From contig CAKZZH010000113.1 of NCBI GenBank assembly GCA_937885345.1, forward strand, positions 1 through 7,160: a stretch of 7,160 bases of DNA, given 5' to 3'. A program made the translations under genes and the position numbers. Origin of the DNA: an uncultured Lachnospiraceae bacterium. Its GTDB lineage: Bacteria > Bacillota > Clostridia > Lachnospirales > Lachnospiraceae. The notes under the pieces were generated by a model, which saw only the letters and a program-made list of their open reading frames with translations, ran no database searches and was not told the origin of the DNA. This document shows, piece after piece, positions 1 through 4,909 of this stretch; position 1 is the stretch's first letter; every line of letters starts with the position of its first letter.

Positions 1-46
1 AATAGGGTTCACTTAAAAAAGATTGATTTTTTGTCTTGACAACTGA

Positions 47-460
47 CCCACTATATCCCCTTCGCTAAAATCACGCATCAGTAAGCATTTTTCAGGAGTT
101 TCTCAGTTGGATCTCACAATGCATTTACGCTTACTTACTCATTTCAGGAATGTTTGCGCACACAACGAAAGGCTGTTCAGCTATAAGGATCGATATGATA
201 TTCCTGACACCGTACTTCATAAAAAGCTGAATATCCCTATGCGTGGGCAGCAATATGTTGTTGGTAAGAAAGATATGTTTTCAGTAATCATTTCCTTTAG
301 GTATTTATTATCAGACAATGACTTTTTTACATTTAAGAAAGCTTTAAACGCACTTATTCAAAAGACTGTAAAAGGATCTCCAAATCTTTCAGAGCAACTT
401 CTCTTAGATTCTATGGGATTTCCGTCTAATTGGAAGATGATTACAAGATATAAAAAATAA
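47..460 (+). pseudogene. Abi_2 (AbiD/AbiF-type) abortive infection protein, C-terminal remnant
   Basis: The open frame is 117 residues from a TTG at 107, or from the ATG at 119. It carries the signature RNVCAH (R at 146-148, H five residues on), an R-x4-H motif as in HEPN-fold RNases and the Abi_2 family. After it come NERLFSYK, IPDTVLHKKL and, at the end, MGFPSNWKMITRYKK, all typical of the C-terminal third of these roughly 300-residue phage-resistance proteins. The same frame stays open upstream to 47 and still reads like the family (SLKSRISKHFSGVSQ), then meets TGA at 44-46. Neither the TTG nor the ATG has a convincing ribosome binding site, so these are unlikely to be true starts. About two thirds of the protein is absent or out of frame. 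I read it as a decayed or truncated defence gene; the family call is fairly sure, loss of function is inferred. Its stop overlaps a 12-base tandem repeat, and it converges on the ABC permease gene. Confidence -1.
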
Positions 461-482
461 GTGGTCTTTAAAGTGGTCTTTT
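459..482. repeat. 12-bp tandem duplication
   Basis: AAGTGGTCTTTA at 459-470 is followed directly by AAGTGGTCTTTT at 471-482, 11 of 12 bases identical. The first copy includes the last two bases of the Abi remnant's TAA stop. It may be a slippage duplication at the 3' end of a decaying gene; no function is evident. Confidence -1.
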
Positions 483-494
483 TTGAAGAAGAGA

Positions 495-535
495 GCGCCG
501 AAAACCTCCTTTCCATGCGGTTTTCAAATGGGGCG
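495..535 (-). terminator. weak imperfect hairpin after the ABC permease gene
   Basis: GAAAACC (500-506) and GGTTTTC (519-525) are exact inverted repeats around a 12-base loop. An outer CGCC (495-498) can pair with GGCG (532-535) across an asymmetric bulge. It lies just past the permease stop codon at 537-539, on the side where leftward transcription should end. After the stem the minus strand is pyrimidine-rich but has no true U-run, so it is at best a poor intrinsic terminator. It sits between two converging genes and could serve either strand. Confidence -1.
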
Positions 536-536
536 T

Positions 537-1966
537 TTACTTCGAGCCCCGCATATAAGCATTTTCCACTTCATATATCACTTCTTCGCCCGTAAGAGCA
601 TATGCAACAGCAAGTGCACAATTAATATGCTCCTTATCCGAAAGAAGCCCCACATCCATATTCTCCACACTGAAAAGTCCGTACTTTTCGGCTATGCTGC
701 GTCCTTCCAAACGGCTTTTACTGTTTCGTTCTATCCTGCCGTTATCGAGGGCCATACAAATATTATCAAGAACCGGCATATCACTGATCAGCGGATAATT
801 GTTTCCAACATGGTTCTTTGCGGTAACATTATCTACAGAAACAAAAGTATCATAAAAACATTTTTTCGCAGCAACAGAAGAGACGATAAACACTGCGCTT
901 CCTATCAGAAAGCGGATCACATATCCTATAATACTCTGTGAATAAGGAAACCTGATCCCGCCGATAACAAAACCAAGCAAAAGTCCGATGAAAAATGAAG
1001 GGATAAGCGGGAAGGAAATGACCGCATTGTAGACCTTACTTTGCGGTCTTATCATATAGACAAATCTGTACAATTCTCTGTGCTTTATGTATATCCTTTT
1101 TGTCATTCCAAGAATATAAGCAACAAGTATAAGGGCCGTCAAGGCCAAAGCGACCGATATGACAATCTTTATCGTTCGTATTTTATCCGTCGTAAAATAA
1201 TCCGATACTTTTCTCATTTCCCCGAGGGAATTGAAGGCATAGTATGACGCCGTATCAGTTTCAATATCACGGATAAATATACTCGGATAAGGGCAGTGCG
1301 CATATTCTTTTACAGTCTCATACATCAAGGGGTTAAGAAGGATAAAACCTTTAGACGATTCATGCGAAACAGTATAAGAAATAAAATTGAGCGCCCCTTG
1401 CGTCTTATCGGCTTTCATGTCGGCTCCGATAAACCATTTCAGGTCAACATTCCCGATGATTTCGTAATCGCTTACTTTACCGGCTACATTCAGAGGCACT
1501 AAGTCGCCCACTTTATAACTGTTTCCAAAATAGATCGCAGCGGTGTCCGATACTTCAAAAGAGTCATAAAAACCGTTCCCATCCGATAAGTTTAACACAA
1601 GATTCTTATAGCTGTACTCATCGAGCACAAGATATGGCATATCATTGTCATTTGTACAATAAACAGGTGTAAGCAGGATCTTATCCTGCTGATTATAACG
1701 GTCTACGACTTCCTTTACATCCGCCAGGAAGCGTTCCTGAGGAGGTACGTACTCATGCTGTCGCTCTCATCAATATAATTGTAATAAGCCGGAGACATAG
1801 TAAGGATGTATCCGTCCTCGAACCGCTGCAGATACTTACATACGATTTCGGATAATCTGATTTGTTCCGTAGATGATAAAAGGAACCCGAACACAATGCT
1901 TATTATAATAAACAGTGTGATCATAAGAATATCTTTGAGAAAAAATCTTCTGAAAATCCCTATCAT
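537..1966 (-). pseudogene. FtsX/MacB-like ABC transporter permease with ABC-ATPase-like tail, frameshifted
   Basis: Two frames form one gene. The first (1966 down to about 1760) starts at an ATG preceded by AAGGGGGGAG and has one membrane helix (residues 12-30). The second runs from about 1766 to 537 and holds an extracytoplasmic domain, including KVGDLVPLNVAGKVSDYEIIG as in MacB-type core domains, then three predicted helices. This one-plus-three topology with a large outside domain is that of FtsX/MacB/LolC permeases, which work with a separate ATPase. Adding one base gives 1431 bases, an exact 476-residue gene, so a one-base loss near 1741-1769 is the simplest explanation. The last 92 or so residues (540-815) resemble the helical subdomain of an ABC ATPase without Walker A. 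The gene starts 25 bases after the rhomboid-like gene. Substrate unknown. It could be a true pseudogene or a sequencing error in an intact gene; the permease fold is the firm part. Confidence -1.
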
Positions 1967-1991
1967 TACTCTCCCCCCTTATAAAGTAACA

Positions 1992-2915
1992 TCAGGTCTT
2001 ATGGACATGAGTATATAAATGTTCGTTGCAATATTCGTAATTGCCCTTGCACTTACTGCAAAATCTGAATGTCAACGTGTCATCATCCTTGTCGGTTCTG
2101 CCGCAGACCGCGCACATATGCTTGCCTATCTTCGGGCCGGCATACCTATATGCGGATGCTCCTGCTCCCGCATTTTTCGTGGCCCTTCGGAAATTGTTCC
2201 TGGTCTGCCTTCCCGCGTTTCCGAGCCTTATATAATTTCTTGAAGACAGGAAGAATATCGCAAAATTAAGGAGTGACGGCAGCATGGTGAAGGGATAGAT
2301 GTATGAAGCGCCCAGCTTGTATGCACCGACCATTCCCAGAACCATTTCAACGATAAAGAAGACGCCATAAGCTATTCCGAGCCATTTTACCTTAACGGGT
2401 ATAAAGAACATAAGATATACGACGTTGTTCGGAAATGTCGCGGCAAATGCAAGGAAAAGCGAAAGGTTGATATAATATGTCGAAAAATAACTTGATAACG
2501 TCGAAAACCAGGCTTCCTGAAAGAAAGCATTATGAAAGATATAAATATACCCCATCATAAGAAAACTGCCGAGTACGGTAAATATAATGCCTGAAAAAAG
2601 ATAAACATTGTAAAGGAATGTCCCCCATGTATTCTCGAGGCTTCGCCCTATCGAGAAATAAAAGAGCAACATTATTATCGTAAAAATATTGAACTGAGAC
2701 GGAGGCACAACAAGCCAGCTGAGCAGTCTCCATACCTGTCCGTGCACGATCGCATACGGATCAAGGGTAAGATAACCGAGAAGATCGATCCCGTTTGCAC
2801 TTCCGATAAAAGACAATCCATATCCGAGTACATAACACGCAAGTACATATATAGTCAGGTTCTTTATTGCGAACCTGCCTATTTTTCTCTCAAGCTTAGC
2901 TAAAAAATTGGTCAT
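1992..2915 (-). CDS. rhomboid-fold membrane protein, predicted non-protease, with Cys/His-rich C-terminal tail
   Basis: The 307-residue product begins at an ATG with GGAG about six bases upstream. Several predicted helices span roughly residues 20-225. The segment around 60-110 (GQVWRLLSW, then GRSLENTWG and a helix) matches the rhomboid/derlin/TMEM115 pattern of a helix pair joined by a short amphipathic loop. The catalytic GxSG expected in the fourth helix is missing; the corresponding stretch reads YYINLSLFLAFA (148-157 and around). No histidine lies in the last helix (about 205-225), so peptidase activity is unlikely. A basic linker (225-265) leads to a metal-binding tail with C268, C271, C286, C289, C296, H299, H303 and H305, presumably cytoplasmic and zinc-binding. 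It lies 53 bases after corA and 25 before the permease gene, probably cotranscribed. Role unknown; membrane-protein recognition or chaperoning is a guess from derlins and iRhoms. The fold is fairly sure, lack of activity is inferred. Confidence -1.
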   Translation of the reverse strand: MTNFLAKLERKIGRFAIKNLTIYVLACYVLGYGLSFIGSANGIDLLGYLTLDPYAIVHGQVWRLLSWLVVPPSQFNIFTIIMLLFYFSIGRSLENTWGTFLYNVYLFSGIIFTVLGSFLMMGYIYIFHNAFFQEAWFSTLSSYFSTYYINLSLFLAFAATFPNNVVYLMFFIPVKVKWLGIAYGVFFIVEMVLGMVGAYKLGASYIYPFTMLPSLLNFAIFFLSSRNYIRLGNAGRQTRNNFRRATKNAGAGASAYRYAGPKIGKHMCAVCGRTDKDDDTLTFRFCSKCKGNYEYCNEHLYTHVHKT

Positions 2916-2935
2916 ATAAATCTCCGATTAATGTG

Positions 2936-2953
2936 ACGGCAACTATATGCCGT
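2936..2953 (-). other. hairpin in the corA-rhomboid gap
   Basis: ACGGCA (2936-2941) and TGCCGT (2948-2953) are perfect inverted repeats around a six-base loop, 15 bases past the corA stop. No U-run follows, so it is not a standard terminator. It may protect the 3' end of a processed corA message or lower expression of the downstream genes. Confidence -1.
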
Positions 2954-2968
2954 ATGTTAGAAACGCAT

Positions 2969-3910
2969 CTAGAACAGATCCTTCTTGCGGAAAATAAACG
3001 CTATTATCAGCGATATCACAAGTGAGAATCCGATAACTATCAAAAAGCCCCATTTACTCGTAGCAAAAGGCATTCCGTCAAGCGACACGTTCATTCCGTA
3101 AAAACTCGCAACCATGGTAGGTATTGAAAGAACAATGGTAATTGTCGTGAGGAATTTCATAATATTGTTCTGATTATTGGAAATAACGGAGGCAAAAGTA
3201 TCCATCGTTCCGTTAAGGATTCCGCTGTAAATATTAGCCATCTCGATGGCCTGTCTGTTCTCGACGATTACATCCTCGATAAGATCCTCATCCTCGGGAT
3301 ATTTCTTAATAGCCGTAGTCTTAAGGAGTTTCTCAAGAACGACCTCATTACCCTTTAATGATGTGGTAAAGAACACAAGGGATTTCTCGAGTTCGAGAAG
3401 CTCAATAAGTTCCTTATTCTTCGTGGCTTCATGAAGTTTCCGCTCGATCTGATCCGAACGTCTGTCTATGATCCTGAGGTAATTAAGGTAAAGCGTTGCA
3501 TTCCTGAAAAGTATCTGGAATATAAAACGCGTCTTCATATAGGTGTAGAAGTTTCTGACTCTTCCCACCATAAAAGATGTAAGTACCGGTGAATCTTCCA
3601 AACAAACGGTAATGATCACATCCTTACAAACAATTATAGAAAGAGGTATGGTTCCATACCAGTCTTTGTCATTTCTTTCTTCGATAGTAGGAATATCAAC
3701 GAGGATAAGGGTATAATTATCCTCCACTTCTATACGGGAACGCTCCTCTTCATCGAGAGAAGCTCTTAGATCCGAAGTATCGATATTATAGAGCGCTGCA
3801 ATCTCCGAAAGCTCGTCGCCATCGGGTTCAACCATATTGATCCAGCAGCCTGCTTCGGGCTCGTCAATACGGATAACGCCTTCATCTGTAGTCTTGAAAT
3901 ATTTTACCAT
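2969..3910 (-). CDS. corA: CorA-type magnesium/cobalt transport protein
   Basis: The 313-residue product has the layout of the CorA/2-TM GxN family of divalent cation channels: a long acidic soluble N-terminal domain, a long helical stretch that in the family forms the funnel stalk, and two C-terminal membrane helices (about 252-270 and 287-307). The selectivity signature YGMN lies at 271-274, directly after the first helix, followed by a short outside loop (VSLDGMPF). The protein ends with a basic tail, RKKDLF. CorA works as a plasma-membrane pentamer importing Mg2+ and often Co2+ or Ni2+; the exact ion cannot be read from sequence. Length and ends agree with the family, so the gene looks intact. 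The ATG is preceded by GGGAGG nine bases away. It is the first main gene of a probable operon with the rhomboid-like and permease genes and sits behind a 190-base leader with a short upstream frame, suggesting post-transcriptional control. TAG is its stop codon. Confidence -1.
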   Translation of the reverse strand: MVKYFKTTDEGVIRIDEPEAGCWINMVEPDGDELSEIAALYNIDTSDLRASLDEEERSRIEVEDNYTLILVDIPTIEERNDKDWYGTIPLSIIVCKDVIITVCLEDSPVLTSFMVGRVRNFYTYMKTRFIFQILFRNATLYLNYLRIIDRRSDQIERKLHEATKNKELIELLELEKSLVFFTTSLKGNEVVLEKLLKTTAIKKYPEDEDLIEDVIVENRQAIEMANIYSGILNGTMDTFASVISNNQNNIMKFLTTITIVLSIPTMVASFYGMNVSLDGMPFATSKWGFLIVIGFSLVISLIIAFIFRKKDLF

Positions 3911-3919
3911 AGTATAAGT

Positions 3920-3925
3920 CCTCCC
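3920..3925 (-). promoter_or_regulatory. corA ribosome binding site
   Basis: GGGAGG on the minus strand, nine bases before the corA ATG. The overlapping AUGGGA (3927-3922) is an exact complement of UCCCAU (4061-4056) at the start of the upstream reading frame, so this site could be masked by long-range pairing. Six-base complements also occur by chance. Confidence -1.
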
Positions 3926-3932
3926 ATTATGT

Positions 3933-3947
3933 CATGGATGATCCATG
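3933..3947. promoter_or_regulatory. 15-bp palindrome just upstream of the corA ribosome binding site
   Basis: CATGGAT (3933-3939) and ATCCATG (3941-3947) are perfect inverted repeats around one central base. In RNA this can form a five- or six-pair hairpin a few bases before the GGGAGG of corA. It could equally be a DNA operator. No factor can be named. Confidence -1.
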
Positions 3948-3976
3948 TACACCATGCGACCACCGGACCTATAAGG

Positions 3977-4057
3977 TTAGAATCTGGATAAAGTGGTCAC
4001 ATATTCATTGAAAAAAGTATAGGTGCAACTGTGATAATTATCCGCTCCGCTTTCCAT
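3977..4057 (-). CDS. short upstream reading frame in the corA leader (26 residues)
   Basis: An ATG at 4057-4055 is preceded by AGGAAG seven bases away, a good ribosome binding site. It opens a 26-codon frame ending in TAA (3979-3977), 66 bases before the corA start. The peptide begins MESGADNYHSC, is rich in aromatic residues in its middle (three Tyr and two Phe within 12 residues), and ends VTTLSRF. It lies wholly within the predicted leader RNA, about 43 bases from the predicted transcription start. I know no homologue. In Salmonella, corA and mgtA carry leader peptides (corL, mgtL) whose translation controls expression; the placement here is analogous, but no sequence relation is claimed. 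Codons 20-22 contain GACCAC, which can pair with GTGGTC on either side. Chance occurrence of such a short frame is possible; the ribosome binding site and position raise confidence. Confidence -1.
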   Translation of the reverse strand: MESGADNYHSCTYTFFNEYVTTLSRF

Positions 4058-4106
4058 GGGACCACTTCCTTTCGTTTAAGATTTGCTGTATAAAATCAAC
4101 CTACTT

Positions 4107-4136
4107 ATTATATTTACAAAACCGCCGCGATGTCAA
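4107..4136 (-). promoter_or_regulatory. consensus sigma-A promoter of the corA operon
   Basis: On the minus strand TTGACA (4136-4131) and TATAAT (4112-4107) are both exact consensus hexamers with an 18-base spacer. Transcription should start near 4100. This should be a strong promoter, which makes control at the RNA level in the following leader more likely. Confidence -1.
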
Positions 4137-4149
4137 GAAAAATCGGTGT

Positions 4150-4175
4150 AAAATGCGCACCCAAAATGCGCGCCC
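4150..4175. repeat. 13-bp tandem repeat
   Basis: AAAATGCGCACCC (4150-4162) is followed directly by AAAATGCGCGCCC (4163-4175), 12 of 13 bases identical. It abuts the GC-rich hairpin downstream of the Nudix gene. Confidence -1.
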
Positions 4176-4198
4176 CGGCGCTGTGGAATCCAGCGCCG
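4176..4198 (-). terminator. GC-rich hairpin after the Nudix gene
   Basis: CGGCGCTG (4176-4183) and CAGCGCCG (4191-4198) form a perfect eight-base stem with a seven-base loop, 31 bases past the Nudix stop codon. On the minus strand the stem is followed by a G/C-rich stretch and only then TTTT, so it is not a textbook intrinsic terminator. Position and strength still suggest it ends or protects the Nudix message and separates it from the corA promoter. Confidence -1.
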
Positions 4199-4229
4199 TC
4201 TGCAATCTTAAATCCTGCACTGCCTGATA

Positions 4230-4790
4230 TCACGATCTGCTCCACATATAGCAAAAAGCCTGGGTCCTGGCAGCAAAGAATTCAGTCTTAAGAAGCTTTG
4301 CAACTTCCTCCTTCGAATACCAGCCCTGCTCGATCTCCTCAAATTCGGAATCGCTGAGTCTGAATGTCCCCTTCGCTCTGCCAACAACGCAAATATTCTT
4401 CTCATTTGAGAAACCGATCGCCGAATAGCTGACACCGATCACATCGTCGATCGCGATAAGCTCAAGACCTGTTTCCTCACGCAGTTCCCTTGCGGCGGCT
4501 GCCTTCGCATCCTCGCCCTCATCGATAAGCCCCGCCGGAAAATTATAGATCCACTGCCCTGTCGGCATCCTGAATTCTTTGTTGATCAGGATATGCTCCT
4601 TATCCTCATCAAAAACGATTATCACGACCGCCTCGGGATCCTTGCCTTTTAATGCTTCTTCACAGTCAATATTCTTGTTGCGGCTTATCATTTCGTAAAC
4701 CTTTTCATTGCCCTTTGCGGTTTCATATGTAAGATCATAGCGCGTAATAAAACGGCCTTCGTGTATTTTATCGATCTTCCTGAGTTTCAT
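4230..4790 (-). CDS. Nudix hydrolase, ADP-ribose pyrophosphatase type
   Basis: The 186-residue product contains a perfect Nudix box (G-x5-E-x7-REU-x-EE-x-GU) at residues 87-109: G87, E93, R101-E102-L103, E105-E106 and G108-L109. The glutamates of this motif bind the catalytic Mg2+ or Mn2+. The N-terminal beta-rich part (EGRFITRYDLTYE) and the FPAGLIDEGE lead into the box are typical of the NudF/ADP-ribose diphosphatase branch, which splits ADP-ribose into AMP and ribose 5-phosphate as cytosolic housekeeping. Substrate choice within Nudix enzymes is hard to predict, so related nucleoside diphosphate sugars remain possible. Length and both ends fit the family. The ATG has GGAGG six bases upstream. 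It appears to be a single-gene unit, with a hairpin after its stop, and is divergent from the activase gene across 119 bases. Confidence -1.
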   Translation of the reverse strand: MKLRKIDKIHEGRFITRYDLTYETAKGNEKVYEMISRNKNIDCEEALKGKDPEAVVIIVFDEDKEHILINKEFRMPTGQWIYNFPAGLIDEGEDAKAAAARELREETGLELIAIDDVIGVSYSAIGFSNEKNICVVGRAKGTFRLSDSEFEEIEQGWYSKEEVAKLLKTEFFAARTQAFCYMWSRS

Positions 4791-4823
4791 TGCCTTCCTC
4801 CGTATAATCCGTTTTTTGATGAT

Positions 4824-4852
4824 ATTTTACCACGTATTATCAAATATTACAC
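4824..4852 (-). promoter_or_regulatory. probable extended -10 promoter of the Nudix gene
   Basis: The minus strand reads TGGTAAAAT (4832-4824), a TG-n-TATAAT-like extended -10 element with one mismatch in the hexamer. The hexamer 17 bases upstream, GTGTAA (4852-4847), is a weak -35, acceptable with an extended -10. The predicted start near 4817 leaves a leader of about 27 bases containing the GGAGG site. Confidence -1.
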
Positions 4853-4869
4853 TTGTTTGATTTTGTATG

Positions 4870-4899
4870 TTGATGAAATATTAGGGGATACACTATAAT
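4870..4899 (+). promoter_or_regulatory. promoter of the activase gene, giving an almost leaderless mRNA
   Basis: TTGATG (4870-4875) and an exact TATAAT (4894-4899) are separated by 18 bases. The start point would fall near 4906, only about four bases before the ATG at 4910. No ribosome binding site lies in the normal window; AGGGG at 4883-4887 is too far upstream and would lie outside the transcript. Confidence -1.
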
Positions 4900-4909
4900 A
4901 AGAAACGCT

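Larger units (their letters stand above)
3911..4100 (-). promoter_or_regulatory. corA leader with alternative pairing elements
   Basis: This is the predicted untranslated leader of corA. On the minus strand it carries AAGTGGTC (4067-4060) overlapping the upstream frame's ribosome binding site, GACCACTT (3998-3991) inside that frame, and GGTGGTC (3964-3958) after its stop. The middle element pairs with the first over eight bases plus a G-U, or with the third over six bases plus a G-U. The second stem also encloses a small ACCT/AGGT hairpin. The two foldings exclude each other, and a ribosome on the last codons of the upstream frame would cover the middle element. It does not match the M-box magnesium riboswitch as I know it. 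Function as a switch is inferred. Confidence -1.

Noticed and set aside
36..57. TTGACA at 36-41 as promoter of the Abi remnant
   Set aside because: No -10 hexamer is found at 16-18 bases; the only AT-rich candidate (TATATC) is ten bases away.
483..941. Open rightward frame of 152 codons opposite the permease gene
   Set aside because: It lies antisense to a clear membrane protein gene, has no ribosome binding site and no recognisable protein character.
1741..1769. Programmed -1 frameshift in the permease gene
   Set aside because: No X-XXY-YYZ slippery site or obvious stimulatory hairpin occurs in the overlap of the two frames.
3911..4100. M-box (ykoK) magnesium riboswitch upstream of corA
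   Set aside because: The conserved M-box core sequences as I recall them are not present, and the visible structure is built from GTGGTC/GACCAC elements instead.
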